From an uncultured Prevotellaceae bacterium (GTDB lineage Bacteria > Bacteroidota > Bacteroidia > Bacteroidales > Bacteroidaceae): 64,000 nt of DNA. This document shows positions 1-11,758 of this stretch, piece by piece (position 1 is the first letter of the stretch; every line of letters starts with the position of its first letter). Location of the stretch: NCBI GenBank assembly GCA_949295905.1, contig CASFNA010000010.1, positions 62,001 to 126,000 on the forward strand, given 5' to 3'. The notes below the pieces were generated by a model. That model searched no databases. It was not told the origin of the DNA and was given only the letters and a program-made list of their open reading frames with translations. Made by a program: the position numbers and the translations under genes.

Positions 1-1244
1 ACCGCCTTATCTTCTCCGCGCCCTTCCGCCGTATGCAGAACAAGACCCAGGTGTTTCCCCTGCCGGGCAGTGTCTTCGTGCACAACCGCCTGACGCACAG
101 CCTCGAAGTGGCCAGTGTGGGACTTTCGTTGGGCAACGACGTGGCCCGTGCCGTTATGAAGACGCGCCCGGAGCTGGCCGCGACGCTGCTGCCGCAAATC
201 GGGACGGTGGTGAGTACGGCCTGCTTGGCGCACGACATGGGCAACCCTCCGTTCGGACATTCTGGCGAAAAGGCCATACAGACGTTCTTCACCGAGGGTG
301 AGGGCAGGGCGTTGGAGGACAAGGTGAGCCCCGGATTCTGGGCCGACATAACCCACTTCGAGGGCAACGCCAACGCCTTCCGCCTCTTGGCCCACCGCTT
401 CAAGGGGCGGCGCGAGGGCGGCTTCGTGATGACTTACACCACGCTGGCGTCAATAGTAAAGTATCCCTTCGCCTCGACCGTGGCCGAAAAGGGGCACGGC
501 AAGTTCGGCTTCTTCACCTCGGAGGCTGACATTTACCGTAAAATCGCCGATGAATTGGGCATAATCTGCAAATCAGCCGACGGCTGTCCGATGGAGTACG
601 CGCGGCATCCGCTGGTGTATTTGGTCGAGGCCGCCGACGACATCTGCTATGAAATAATGGACATCGAGGACGCTCACAAGCTGAAAATAGTGACGTTCGA
701 TGAAACCGAACGTCTTTTCCTCGACTTCTTCGATGAAAAGGCGCAAAACCATATTAGGCAAAGGATTAAGGATGAGGGCATCACCGACGAGAACGAGCGC
801 GTGGTCTACATGCGCGCCTGTGTAATCGGCGCGCTCGAAAGGGCGTGCGTCGATGCCTTCATGCGTCATGAGGACGACATCATGAACGGCACTATGACGG
901 GCTGCCTGGTTGACAAAATCGAGCCGAGGCTGGCCGGGGCGTACCGAAAATGCGCCATTTTATCGAAGGAGAAAATCTACAAGAGCAAGCCCGTGCTCGA
1001 CGTGGAGCTGAGCGGTTACAAGATTATGGCGACGCTGATGGAGGCCATGGTCAGCGCGGCGACCGACCCCTCGCGCTTCTACTCGCGCCAGCTCATCAGC
1101 CGCGTGAGCAGCCAGTACGACATAAACGCCGACGACCTGGAGACGCGCCTCATGGCCGTTATCGACTACATAAGCGGCATGACCGACGTGTACGCACTCG
1201 ACGTGTACCAGAAAATCAACGGCATCAGCCTGCCCATCGTGTGA
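1..1244 (+). CDS. dgt: Deoxyguanosinetriphosphate triphosphohydrolase (dGTPase), 5' end outside window
   Basis: HD-superfamily enzyme that hydrolyses dGTP (or dNTPs) to the nucleoside and tripolyphosphate in the cytoplasm. The frame is open from base 3, and RLIFSAPFRRMQNKTQVF just before and after the Met at base 33 is the usual dGTPase N-terminal motif, so that Met is internal and the true start lies before the window. The metal-binding HD signature is visible as HNRLTHSLE followed by AHDMGNPPFGH, and the long alpha-helical C-terminal part is present to the stop at 1242-1244. It converges with recO, separated by a family A palindrome that probably ends both transcripts. Narrower substrate preference cannot be read from sequence. 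Confidence 0.93.
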   Translation, partial: RLIFSAPFRRMQNKTQVFPLPGSVFVHNRLTHSLEVASVGLSLGNDVARAVMKTRPELAATLLPQIGTVVSTACLAHDMGNPPFGHSGEKAIQTFFTEGEGRALEDKVSPGFWADITHFEGNANAFRLLAHRFKGRREGGFVMTYTTLASIVKYPFASTVAEKGHGKFGFFTSEADIYRKIADELGIICKSADGCPMEYARHPLVYLVEAADDICYEIMDIEDAHKLKIVTFDETERLFLDFFDEKAQNHIRQRIKDEGITDENERVVYMRACVIGALERACVDAFMRHEDDIMNGTMTGCLVDKIEPRLAGAYRKCAILSKEKIYKSKPVLDVELSGYKIMATLMEAMVSAATDPSRFYSRQLISRVSSQYDINADDLETRLMAVIDYISGMTDVYALDVYQKINGISLPIV

Positions 1245-1277
1245 CCTTGCGGCACGCCCGGTGCCCGGTGAAAATAT

Positions 1278-1386
1278 GAAAGGCCGCCTTTTAGACGATA
1301 AAAGGCGGCCTTTCGCGTTGTAAAAAGCCGTCTTTTGGAAGGCAAAATACGGCATATCGGAAAGTGGTTGATAATCAGGCGGTTGC
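1278..1386. repeat. Family A intergenic palindrome, copy A1
   Basis: Alternating inverted segments of the AAAGGCCGCCTTTT / AAAAGGCGGCCTTT type, followed at 1369-1386 by the tag TGATAATCA-GGCG-GTTGC. It lies between the convergent 3' ends of dgt and recO and could act as a two-way terminator. The 109-base length matches copies A3 and A4. Confidence 0.85.
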
Positions 1387-1405
1387 AAGGTTGTGTGGAA
1401 CGGCG

Positions 1406-2131
1406 TCAGTCAAACAGTTCCTTGAGCACCGGTAGCGACTTTAGCTCGGGAAAATCCGGCACGTGCAGCTGGTAATACCTTAATATAATGTCGGCCATGC
1501 GGTTTCGCTCCGCGCGCGACATGCGGTACAGGTGCATCGTCGCGTAGTTCATGCGGAGCAGCAGCTTAATCTTCTCCGCCTCTTCGGGAGGCAGGCAGTC
1601 GGCGTGCACCGGGACGTCCGTGCGGAAGCAGCTGGCTCGCAGGTCGAAGCGGCATCCCGGCGTGTAGCCGTCAAGGTTGGGGTAGAAGCCGAGGAACTTG
1701 GCCAGGCGCGTCATGAATACAAGGTGGAAGTTGGCGAAACTCCGCTCGCTGCCGTCGAGCCAGCGCACGCTGTTCTCCGCGTAGGCGAACAGCGCGTCGT
1801 CGGCCGTTTCGCCGCGCGTGGCACCGCGCAGGAACTCCGCCGTGAACATGGCTATTGCCAGTTTGGCCGGACTGAAAGGGATTGACGCGAACGGAACGGC
1901 CACGCGCGCCTCTTTCAGCGGTTGCAGTCCGGCGCGCTGCCGCAGCTCCACGACGGCCTCGATGATGAAAAGCGGTTGGAAATATTGCTTCTTCAGCTTC
2001 GCCGTCGGCGACTTCGACAGCTTCGCAATGCACGACATGCGGCCGTGTGTGGCGGTTAGCAGGTCGATGATGGTTTTCGACTCGCCGTACCTGAAGCTGT
2101 GAAGCACAATGGCTCTGGTTTTTATAAGCAT
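1406..2131 (-). CDS. recO: DNA repair protein RecO
   Basis: Recombination mediator that loads RecA with RecR in the RecFOR pathway and anneals SSB-coated strands. The 241-residue protein opens with MLIKTRAIVLHSFRYGES, the conserved N-terminal OB-fold start of RecO (about residues 1-80), and continues with the helical C-terminal domain. Bacteroidetes RecO often lacks a clear four-Cys zinc site; here only scattered Cys are seen near residues 160-180. A TATTTTTG -7 element ends only five bases before the ATG, so the message may be leaderless. It converges with dgt and diverges from tRNA-Glu/rpsT. Confidence 0.93.
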   Translation of the reverse strand: MLIKTRAIVLHSFRYGESKTIIDLLTATHGRMSCIAKLSKSPTAKLKKQYFQPLFIIEAVVELRQRAGLQPLKEARVAVPFASIPFSPAKLAIAMFTAEFLRGATRGETADDALFAYAENSVRWLDGSERSFANFHLVFMTRLAKFLGFYPNLDGYTPGCRFDLRASCFRTDVPVHADCLPPEEAEKIKLLLRMNYATMHLYRMSRAERNRMADIILRYYQLHVPDFPELKSLPVLKELFD

Positions 2132-2135
2132 AATG

Positions 2136-2143
2136 CAAAAATA
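2136..2143 (-). promoter_or_regulatory. Bacteroidetes -7 element of recO
   Basis: Reads TATTTTTG on the minus strand, matching TAnnTTTG. It lies five bases upstream of the recO ATG, so the transcript start would fall at or next to the start codon. Confidence 0.5.
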
Positions 2144-2183
2144 CTCATTTTTGGGCCATAATAGAGAAAATTATTGAAAAAAG

Positions 2184-2215
2184 TTTGGCCGTTTCAAATA
2201 AAACCCCTACCTTTG
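2184..2215 (+). promoter_or_regulatory. Promoter of tRNA-Glu/rpsT
   Basis: TTTG at 2184-2187, a 20-base spacer and TACCTTTG at 2208-2215 match the Bacteroidetes -33/-7 pair. It is placed 20 bases before the tRNA. Confidence 0.75.
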
Positions 2216-2235
2216 CACCGCAAAATCGCAACTAC

Positions 2236-2307
2236 GGTCCCTTCGTCTATCGGTTAGGACGAGAGATTTTCATTCTCTAAAGAGGAGTTCGACTCTCCTA
2301 GGGACTA
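2236..2307 (+). tRNA. tRNA-Glu (anticodon TTC)
   Basis: A full cloverleaf can be drawn. The acceptor stem GGTCCCT pairs with AGGGACT (one G-U at the end), the anticodon stem AGAGA/TCTCT closes a seven-base loop with TTC at positions 34-36, and the T arm is GAGGAGTTCGACTCTCC. CCA is not encoded. It lies 35 bases upstream of rpsT and probably shares its promoter. Confidence 0.95.
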
Positions 2308-2342
2308 CAATAAAAACAACAAGGAAAAGGAATAAAGCAAAG

Positions 2343-2594
2343 ATGGCAAATCACAAATCATCAGTTAAGAGAATCCGTCAAGACAAGAAGCGTACATTGC
2401 ACAATAAATATTATGCAAAGACAATGCGTAACGCCGTGCGCAAGCTGCGTGCTATGACTGACAAGGAAGAGGCTCTGAAGCTCTACCCCACAGTGCAGAA
2501 GATGCTTGACAAGTTGGTAAAGACTAACATTATCCACAAGAACAAGGCTGCCAACCTGAAGTCAAGCTTGGCTTGCCATGTCAACAAACTGTGA
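2343..2594 (+). CDS. rpsT: 30S ribosomal protein S20
   Basis: Small primary-binding protein of the 30S subunit that contacts 16S rRNA. The 83-residue basic, helical sequence begins [17 protein letters not shown], the standard S20 N-terminus, and the length is normal for the family. The A-rich upstream stretch and lack of a strong Shine-Dalgarno are typical of this phylum. It is followed by a clear intrinsic terminator and preceded by tRNA-Glu with a common promoter. Confidence 0.97.
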   Translation: MANHKSSVKRIRQDKKRTLHNKYYAKTMRNAVRKLRAMTDKEEALKLYPTVQKMLDKLVKTNIIHKNKAANLKSSLACHVNKL

Positions 2595-2630
2595 TAAGGC
2601 GAATTATAAATAAGAGACAACTTTTTTAGG

Positions 2631-2666
2631 CTGCAACATCCATCAGTGGAAGTTGCAGTTTTTTTT
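2631..2666 (+). terminator. Intrinsic terminator after rpsT
   Basis: CTGCAAC (2631-2637) pairs with GTTGCAG (2652-2658) and is followed by eight T. Confidence 0.88.
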
Positions 2667-2744
2667 ATGTGTTGATTGACAGGTGTATGCTGTTTGCCAT
2701 GTATAAATATGAGCCAAAAACTTGTGCATGACAGGGAAAAGTAT

Positions 2745-2752
2745 TACCTTTG
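2745..2752 (+). promoter_or_regulatory. -7 element of the SusR-like regulator gene
   Basis: TACCTTTG. An in-frame upstream ATG at 2676 lies before this element, so the real start must be downstream; this decides the start at 2781. Confidence 0.65.
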
Positions 2753-2780
2753 CCTATACCCTGTAGTTTTGTTTGAGTCC

Positions 2781-4421
2781 ATGAAATACATGTCCATATC
2801 CCAAGTGAAGACAAGGCTGTGCCTGCTGGCTGTCATCGCGTCGGCATGGTTTGCCGTGCAGGCGGTCGGACAAGACACGGCATCGCTGCTTGACACGCTT
2901 GACATGACGCTGCGTGAGAGCCACAAGTACATCGATGCCCGGCGTGCGAAGATAGCCGGGCTGAAAGCCGAGTTGGCGCGCGCCGCCACTGATGCGGAGC
3001 GTTACAGCCTTGCGGGATGCCTGCGCGAGGAGTACCGCTCGTTCGACATCGACTCCGCGCTCTACTTCGCCAACGAGAAAATGGCCGCCGCCCGCCGCAT
3101 AGGCAATGCCTCGTACATAAGCGACGCACGCATGAACCTTGCCGAGATGAGCGGAGTCTATGGCATGTACAAGGAGGCGTTGGACTATATAGACAGTGTG
3201 GACAAGGGCGTGCTGGACGTTTACCAGATGGAATATTACTACCACGTTTATCGTAACATATACGGACTGATGGCCGACAATTGCAGCAACGCCGTGATAA
3301 AGAAGCGCTACCTGGCGTTGACCGACAGCTACCGCGACTCCATCCTGCTTGTAAACAGCCCGGGGTCGTTCAACTACGTCATAGTGAAAGCCGACAAGGA
3401 CAACGTGCACGGACGGTTTGACGAAGCCATAAAGACACTCAAAGACGCTTATTCCAAGTTCGACAACATACACGGCAAGGCTCTGCTCGACTATTCGCTG
3501 GCCATGGCCTACGCCGGCAAGGGCGACACGGCCAACGAGAAACGGCACCTCATACTCTCGGCCATCAACGACATTCGTTCGGGCATACGCGAGTACACGT
3601 CGCTAAGGCTGCTTGCCGTACTGCTCTATAAGGAAGGCGACGTTGACCGCGCCTACGCCTACATGACGCGCTGCATGGACGATGCGGCGGCCTGCAACTC
3701 GCTCTGGCGCATATACGAAGTGCAGAAAGCCTTTCCCGTAATCAACAAGGTGTACCATCACAAGCTTGACAGGCAGCGCAGGGTTATCTTCTGTTCGCTT
3801 GTCTTCATCATATTGCTTACATTGTTCCTCGCCGTCGCCATACTGGTGATAAAGAAGCAGATGCGCAAGGTTACGGCGGCGCGCAGGCAGGCGCAGGAGG
3901 CAAACGTCAGGCTGAAAGAGCTTAACCGCGAGCTTAGCGAAAGCTCGCACATCAAGGAGGAGTACATCGCCCACTACATAGACCAGTGCTCGCTGTACAT
4001 CGACAAGATGGACAAGTACCGCAAACACTTGCAGAAGGTGGCGCAGAAAGGCGGCGCGAAGGAACTTTTCGAGGAGATACGCTCAAAGTCGTTCATCGAC
4101 AACGAGCTGAAAGATTTTTACGCGCAGTTCGACGACTCGTTCCTTAACCTGTTCCCGAATTTCGTCGACGACTTCAACAACCTGCTTGTGCCGGAGCAGC
4201 GCATACGCCTGAAGCCGGGCGAGAAGCTTAACACCGAGCTGCGCATCTTCGCCCTGATACGCCTCGGTATAAGCAGCAGTACGAAGATAGCCAACTTCCT
4301 ACGCTATTCGGTCACCACCATTTACAATTACCGTGTGAGGCTGCGCAATGCCGCGGTGGGCGACCGCGAGAAGTTTGACGATGCGGTAATGATGATTGGA
4401 AGGTGCGACGACGGCGACTGA
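2781..4421 (+). CDS. SusR-like membrane-spanning TPR regulator (DUF6377 type)
   Basis: Predicted sensor-regulator of the adjacent dextran locus. From the start at 2781 the protein has a signal/anchor (LCLLAVIASAWFAVQAVGQ), a long periplasmic helical region resembling TPR repeats, a transmembrane helix (VIFCSLVFIILLTLFLAVAI), a cytoplasmic coiled coil, and a C-terminal helix-turn-helix-like segment (STKIANFLRYSVTTIYNYRV). This architecture is that of SusR/DUF6377 proteins, which sense an oligosaccharide in the periplasm and activate sus genes. It precedes GH97-SusC-SusD-SusE-GH66, as SusR-type genes usually do. The start at 2676 is rejected because it lies upstream of the promoter. Ligand and direct DNA binding are inferred. 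Confidence 0.8.
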   Translation: MKYMSISQVKTRLCLLAVIASAWFAVQAVGQDTASLLDTLDMTLRESHKYIDARRAKIAGLKAELARAATDAERYSLAGCLREEYRSFDIDSALYFANEKMAAARRIGNASYISDARMNLAEMSGVYGMYKEALDYIDSVDKGVLDVYQMEYYYHVYRNIYGLMADNCSNAVIKKRYLALTDSYRDSILLVNSPGSFNYVIVKADKDNVHGRFDEAIKTLKDAYSKFDNIHGKALLDYSLAMAYAGKGDTANEKRHLILSAINDIRSGIREYTSLRLLAVLLYKEGDVDRAYAYMTRCMDDAAACNSLWRIYEVQKAFPVINKVYHHKLDRQRRVIFCSLVFIILLTLFLAVAILVIKKQMRKVTAARRQAQEANVRLKELNRELSESSHIKEEYIAHYIDQCSLYIDKMDKYRKHLQKVAQKGGAKELFEEIRSKSFIDNELKDFYAQFDDSFLNLFPNFVDDFNNLLVPEQRIRLKPGEKLNTELRIFALIRLGISSSTKIANFLRYSVTTIYNYRVRLRNAAVGDREKFDDAVMMIGRCDDGD

Positions 4422-4486
4422 CGGCAAGTCCGCCGTGGAGCGTTTAGCGGCGTATCGCATGGTGTTTTGCAATTAAAAACATATCA

Positions 4487-4515
4487 AGTAGGGTGTTAAC
4501 GCACCCTACTTTTTT
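4487..4515 (+). terminator. Intrinsic terminator after the SusR-like gene
   Basis: AGTAGGGTG and CACCCTACT form a nine-pair stem with a short loop, followed by T6. It separates the regulator from the GH97 transcript. Confidence 0.88.
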
Positions 4516-4626
4516 ATTCTTCGTACGTTTGTTTAACTTGTTGGTAATCAGTAGTTTGTGTATTTTGAAGTCCGCTTTTCAGCTACTTTTTGGCTGAAAT
4601 CGCGGAAACACGCTTGCATTATTCAT

Positions 4627-6888
<2,262 letters not shown>

Positions 6889-6990
6889 CAATTAAAAAAT
6901 AAACAACTTTGCATGGTTGGAAAGCCGCTTGCCGGTCAACCGAAAGGTGCTTGACGGCAAGGCGGTTTCCAATATACGGCAAAACGCGCT

Positions 6991-7079
6991 GCAAAAGGCC
7001 GTCTTTCGCACGCTAAAAGACGGTCTTTTGGAAGCCGAAAGACGGCCTTTTGCAAACACGCTGACAGCCAGAGAGTTAC
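6991..7079. repeat. Family A intergenic palindrome, copy A2
   Basis: Contains GGCCGTCTTT and its inverted partner GACGGCCTTTTGC, with the tag TGACAGCCA-GAGA-GTTAC at 7062-7079 (one mismatch in the TCA half). It follows the GH97 gene and precedes SusC. Confidence 0.82.
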
Positions 7080-7165
7080 AAGAGGGGTGAAAAGGGGAAG
7101 ACGAAAAGTGAAAAATCCAACACCTTTTCCCGATTTCTCCCACATCTCCCAGTTCTCCCGGAACC
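7080..7165. repeat. Family D-like imperfect inverted repeat of purine/pyrimidine tracts
   Basis: A purine-rich left half (runs such as GGGGTGAAAAGGGGAAGA) and a pyrimidine-rich right half (CTTTTCCCGATTTCTCCC, CTCCCAGTTCTCCC) form a weak long hairpin between GH97 and susC. Confidence 0.4.
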
Positions 7166-7216
7166 CCCAGCCAACCCATGAAAAAAGTAAAAATAATCAC
7201 TAACCTTAAAACAAAA

Positions 7217-10200
7217 ATGCACATGAAAGGATTAAGCAGAACATTCACACTGACGCTGCTGGCCGTTCTCATGTGGGCGTTTGTCCCACTGTCGGCCCAC
7301 GCCCAGCAGCTGAAGGTCAGCGGCACCGTGACCGACCCGACCGGCGAAACCGTTATCGGCGCCACCGTAAAGGTGAAGGGCGGCGAGGCCGCAGCCGCCA
7401 CCATTACCGACATCGACGGCCGTTTCACCATCGACGCGCCGCATGACGGTACGCTCGTCGTAAGCTACATCGGCTTCGCCACGCAGGAGGTGGCCATCGG
7501 CGGACGCCAGCAGGTAGACATACAGCTGAAGGAAGACAACGAGATGCTTGAGGAGCTGGTAGTCGTAGGTTACGGCACGATGAAGAAGAGCGACCTTACC
7601 GGCTCTGTAGGCTCGCTCGGCTCGAAGGACATCAACAACAACTCGGTAAACAACATCGGCTCGGCCATACAGGGAAAAATATCAGGCGTGCAGATTGTAG
7701 ACGCCGGAAAGCCCGGTGACAACGTGAACATCAAAATCCGCGGACTCGGCTCAATCAACAACTGCGACCCCCTCGTGGTGATTGACGGAGTGCCCACCGA
7801 CCTCGGCCTTAACGCAATCAACATGGCCGACGTTGACCGCCTCGACGTCCTCAAGGACGCTTCGGCCACGGCAATCTACGGCTCGCGCGGCGCAAATGGC
7901 GTTGTCATGATTACCACCAAGCGCGGCTCTGAAGGCAAGAGCACGCTGTCCGTTTCGGCCAATGTCTCCATACAGAACGCCGCCAACGTGCCCGACCTGC
8001 TCAACGCGTCGCAGTATGCCGCGCTCAGCAACGACATGATGCTCAACAGCGGGCGCACGCCCAACCCCGAATTTGCCGACCCGGCAAGCCTCGGCACAGG
8101 AACCGACTGGATGGACGAGCTGCTCCGCACGGGCGTGATGCAGAACTACACGGTAAGCTATTCGGGCGGCAACGAGAAGTCGCACTACTACATCTCCGGC
8201 GGCTTCCTCGACCAGTCGGGCATCGTGCGCAGCGTAGGCTACCGCCGCTTCACCTTCCAGGCCAACACCGACGCGCAGGTTACTAAGTGGCTCAAGCTGT
8301 CTAACAACCTCACGTTCAGCGCCGACGAGAAGAAATCAGGCTCATACAGCATCGGCGACGCAATGAAGGCGCTGCCCGTACAGCCCGTGAAGAACGCCGA
8401 CGGCACGTGGAGCGGCCCGGAGGGCAACGCCGAGTGGTACGGCAGCATACGCAACCCCATCGGAACGACGGCCGTCAACCACAACAAGACCAACGGCTAC
8501 AACTTCCTCGCCAACATAACGGCTGAAATACAGTTCGCCAAATGGCTCAAGTTCCGCAGCACCTTCGGCTACGACGCAAAGTTCTGGTTTGACGACAACT
8601 ATACGCCCAAGTACGACTGGAAACCCACCCCGGTGGAGGAAAGCTCGCGCTACAAGAGCACCAACAAGTCGTTCACATACCTGTGGGACAACTACTTCCT
8701 CTTCGACTACACCATAGCCGACGACCACAACATCAGCGTAATGGCCGGCATGTCCGCCCAGTGGAACGACTACGACTACTACTCGGCGCAGAAGAACGTG
8801 TTTACGTTTGAGAACGTGCACGAGTTCGACAACGGACAGAAGATGTACTCCATGAACGGCAACCTGACCGAGTGGGCGCTCCTCTCTTACATGGCCCGTC
8901 TCAACTATTCGTACAAGAACCGCTACCTGCTCACGGCCACAGTGCGCCGCGACGGCTCGAGCAAGTTCGGCCCTAAGCACCGTTGGGGTACTTTCCCGTC
9001 GGCTTCAGTGGCATGGCGCATCACCGAAGAAAAGTGGTTCCCTAAGACAACGTTCCTCGACGACCTGAAAATCCGCGTGGGCTACGGCGTCACCGGTAGC
9101 CAGGCCAGCGTAGGCAGCTACGGTTATCTGGCACAATACAACACCGCGGAATATCCCCTCGGCATAGCGGGCAACGTGCAGACCGCGCTCTACTCGTCGG
9201 CTCTCGCCAACCCGTACATACACTGGGAGGAAGTGGCGCAGACCAACTTCGGTGTTGACGCGTCGTTTTTCAACTCGCGCATCGTGCTCTCGCTCGACGC
9301 GTATATAAAGGAAACGCGCGACATGCTTGTGAAGGCCGCCATACCAATAACCTCCGGATTCGAGGACACATCAACCACTTACACCAATGCCGGACGCGTA
9401 AGCAACAAGGGATTCGAGATGAGCCTGCGCACTGTCAACATAGAGAAGCCCCTCCGTTGGGAGACCACGCTCACGGCGACGTACAACCGCAACAAAATCA
9501 AAGACCTCAACAGCGACGTGCCTTACTACGTGAACCAGGTCAACAACTCGTATGTCACCATGCTGGCCAACGGCTATCCCATCAATGTGTTCTACGGATA
9601 CGTGACCGACGGACTGTTCCAGAACCAGCAGGAAGTCAACGACCACGCCGTACAACCGGGCGCGGAGCCGGGCGACATACGCTTCCGCGACCTTAACAAC
9701 GACGGCGTAATCAACGACGAAGACCGCACGGTGCTCGGCAATCCGAATCCCACATGGCTCTTCTCGATGAACAACTCGCTCTCTTACAAGGGCTTCGAGC
9801 TGTCAGTTTACTTGCAGGGCGTTGCCGGAAACAAGATTTTCAACGCCAACAACATCGACAACACGGGCATGGCCGCGGCGTACAACCAGACTACAGACGT
9901 GCTCAACCGCTGGACGGGCGAGGGCACAAGCAACTTCATGCCGCGTGCCGTCTACGGCGACCCGAACAACAACAACCGAATATCCGACCGCTTCGTGGAG
10001 GACGGCTCGTACCTCCGCCTGAAGAATATAACGCTTGCCTACAACTTCCCGAAGAAGTGGCTGACCAAGCTCGGCATCGAAGCCATGCGCCTGTCGTTCT
10101 CCTGCGAGAACGTCGCGACCATCACTTCATACTCAGGTTTCGACCCCGAAGTCGACATAAACGGCATCGACCTCTCGCGTTATCCTATCTCAAGGACATT

Positions 10201-10228
10201 CAGTTTCGGCCTAAACTTTAATTTCTAA
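7217..10228 (+). CDS. SusC/RagA-type TonB-dependent outer-membrane transporter
   Basis: Outer-membrane glycan importer working with the SusD-type lipoprotein encoded next to it and energised by TonB. The start at 7217 (or the ATG at 7223) gives a compact signal peptide ending SAHA before Gln-Gln and has an A-rich upstream stretch; the in-frame ATG at 7178 would add 13 residues preceded by GC-rich sequence. The order is a carboxypeptidase-regulatory-like domain (KVSGTVTDPTGETVIGATVK), a TonB-box-like ELVVVGYGT, a plug with DVLKDASATAIYGSRGANGV, and a 22-strand barrel ending in aromatic Phe (LNFNF). About 1,003 residues is normal. Specificity for dextran is inferred from GH66 and GH97 in the same cluster. 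Confidence 0.95.
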   Translation: MHMKGLSRTFTLTLLAVLMWAFVPLSAHAQQLKVSGTVTDPTGETVIGATVKVKGGEAAAATITDIDGRFTIDAPHDGTLVVSYIGFATQEVAIGGRQQVDIQLKEDNEMLEELVVVGYGTMKKSDLTGSVGSLGSKDINNNSVNNIGSAIQGKISGVQIVDAGKPGDNVNIKIRGLGSINNCDPLVVIDGVPTDLGLNAINMADVDRLDVLKDASATAIYGSRGANGVVMITTKRGSEGKSTLSVSANVSIQNAANVPDLLNASQYAALSNDMMLNSGRTPNPEFADPASLGTGTDWMDELLRTGVMQNYTVSYSGGNEKSHYYISGGFLDQSGIVRSVGYRRFTFQANTDAQVTKWLKLSNNLTFSADEKKSGSYSIGDAMKALPVQPVKNADGTWSGPEGNAEWYGSIRNPIGTTAVNHNKTNGYNFLANITAEIQFAKWLKFRSTFGYDAKFWFDDNYTPKYDWKPTPVEESSRYKSTNKSFTYLWDNYFLFDYTIADDHNISVMAGMSAQWNDYDYYSAQKNVFTFENVHEFDNGQKMYSMNGNLTEWALLSYMARLNYSYKNRYLLTATVRRDGSSKFGPKHRWGTFPSASVAWRITEEKWFPKTTFLDDLKIRVGYGVTGSQASVGSYGYLAQYNTAEYPLGIAGNVQTALYSSALANPYIHWEEVAQTNFGVDASFFNSRIVLSLDAYIKETRDMLVKAAIPITSGFEDTSTTYTNAGRVSNKGFEMSLRTVNIEKPLRWETTLTATYNRNKIKDLNSDVPYYVNQVNNSYVTMLANGYPINVFYGYVTDGLFQNQQEVNDHAVQPGAEPGDIRFRDLNNDGVINDEDRTVLGNPNPTWLFSMNNSLSYKGFELSVYLQGVAGNKIFNANNIDNTGMAAAYNQTTDVLNRWTGEGTSNFMPRAVYGDPNNNNRISDRFVEDGSYLRLKNITLAYNFPKKWLTKLGIEAMRLSFSCENVATITSYSGFDPEVDINGIDLSRYPISRTFSFGLNFNF

Positions 10229-10235
10229 ACCATCA

Positions 10236-11735
10236 ATGACAATGAAAACTATCAGAAACATCATACTGGCAGGCTTCACGGCGGTGGCAATGTCGTCGTG
10301 TTCCGACTTCCTCGACCTGTCGCCCCATAACACGCTCGACCCCGAGACAACCATGACCGACGACATAGCCAAGGCGCTGACGCTGGGCTGTTACCGCACG
10401 CTTCAGTCCTCAAACATGTACAACCAGCGCATTTGGACGCTCGACATCGTGGCCGGCAACAGCGAAGTTGGAGCCGGCGGAGGCACCGACGGCATAGAGA
10501 CAATCCAGGCGGCAGACTTCATCGCGCAGAGCGACAACGCCATGGCGCTGTATCTTTGGCGTTCGCCTTGGGTGGGCATAGGCCAGTGCAACACCACAAT
10601 CCAGAGCCTTAACAGCGCTTCGGGAGTGTCGGAAGAAATCAGGAACCAGAGCCTTGGCGAGGCGTATTTTCTCCGTGCGCACTACTATTACATCCTTGTG
10701 CGCCTGTTCGGAGGCGTGCCTCTGCGCCTCGAACCGTTCAATCCGGGCGACGACACGGCCATAGCACGCGCCACGAAGGAAGAAGTGTACGACCAAATCA
10801 TCAAGGATTGCCAGGAAGGCATCGACCGCCTGCCCGCCAAGGCCGACTATTCCGATGAGGACAAGGGCCGCGCCTGCAAGGAGGCAGCCATGGCAATGAT
10901 GGCCGACATATACCTTACGCTCGCGCCGGACAACAAGGAGTATTACGCAAAGGCCGAAGACTTGTGCAAGGACATCACGGCCATGGGCTACGACCTGGCC
11001 AACTGCAAGTATGAGGATAACTTCGACGCGACCATCAACAACGGGCCGGAGTCACTGTTCGAAGTGCAGTACAGCGGCAGCACCGAGGAGGACTTCTGGG
11101 GCAACAATCCGCAGATGTCGTGGCTGTCATGCTTCATGGGGCCGCGCAATTCCGACATGGTGGCCGGCAGTTACGGCTGGAACTTGCCCACGCAGGAGTT
11201 CATCGACCAGTATGAAGACGGCGACCTGCGCAAGGACATGACCGTGTTTTACGATGGATGTCCGCCTTTTGACGGCAAGGAATACAAGAGTTCATGGTCG
11301 AATACGGGTTACAACGTCCGCAAGTTCCTCGTCCCGAAGAGCGTATCTCCAGAGTTCAACACCTCTCCTGCGAACTTCGTTGTCTACCGCTATGCCGACG
11401 TATTGCTGATGGAGGCCGAAGCTCTTAACGAACAGGGGCTTACCGACGAGGCCGCCGCTCCGCTCAACATTGTGCGCAAGAGGGCAGGACTGGCTGCCGT
11501 GTCGGGGCTTAGCCAGGAGGAAATGCGCGAGAAAATCATACATGAACGGCGCATAGAGCTGGCTTTTGAAGGGCACCGCTGGTTTGACATGATACGCCTC
11601 GAGCACGGCGATTACGCCATAAACTTCCTGCGCGGCATAGGCAAGGGCAACGTCACCAAGGACCGCCTGCTCTTCCCAATACCGCAGACGGAGATTGACG
11701 CAAACCCGCTTTTGAAACAAAATCCCGGTTATTAA
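10236..11735 (+). CDS. SusD/RagB-type glycan-binding surface lipoprotein
   Basis: Lid protein of the SusCD complex that captures oligosaccharide at the cell surface. The lipobox is MSSC with SDFLD after the Cys, resembling the acidic lipoprotein export signal for surface display in Bacteroidetes. The C-terminal RagB/SusD signature is clear (YRYADVLLMEAEALNEQG, then ERRIELAFEGHRWFDMIR). The length of 499 residues is typical. The start could be 10236 or the ATG six bases later (MKTIRN). The gap to susC is seven bases, so the two are co-transcribed. Confidence 0.95.
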   Translation: MTMKTIRNIILAGFTAVAMSSCSDFLDLSPHNTLDPETTMTDDIAKALTLGCYRTLQSSNMYNQRIWTLDIVAGNSEVGAGGGTDGIETIQAADFIAQSDNAMALYLWRSPWVGIGQCNTTIQSLNSASGVSEEIRNQSLGEAYFLRAHYYYILVRLFGGVPLRLEPFNPGDDTAIARATKEEVYDQIIKDCQEGIDRLPAKADYSDEDKGRACKEAAMAMMADIYLTLAPDNKEYYAKAEDLCKDITAMGYDLANCKYEDNFDATINNGPESLFEVQYSGSTEEDFWGNNPQMSWLSCFMGPRNSDMVAGSYGWNLPTQEFIDQYEDGDLRKDMTVFYDGCPPFDGKEYKSSWSNTGYNVRKFLVPKSVSPEFNTSPANFVVYRYADVLLMEAEALNEQGLTDEAAAPLNIVRKRAGLAAVSGLSQEEMREKIIHERRIELAFEGHRWFDMIRLEHGDYAINFLRGIGKGNVTKDRLLFPIPQTEIDANPLLKQNPGY

Positions 11736-11758
11736 TCTTTTAACTAAATACTGAAAAC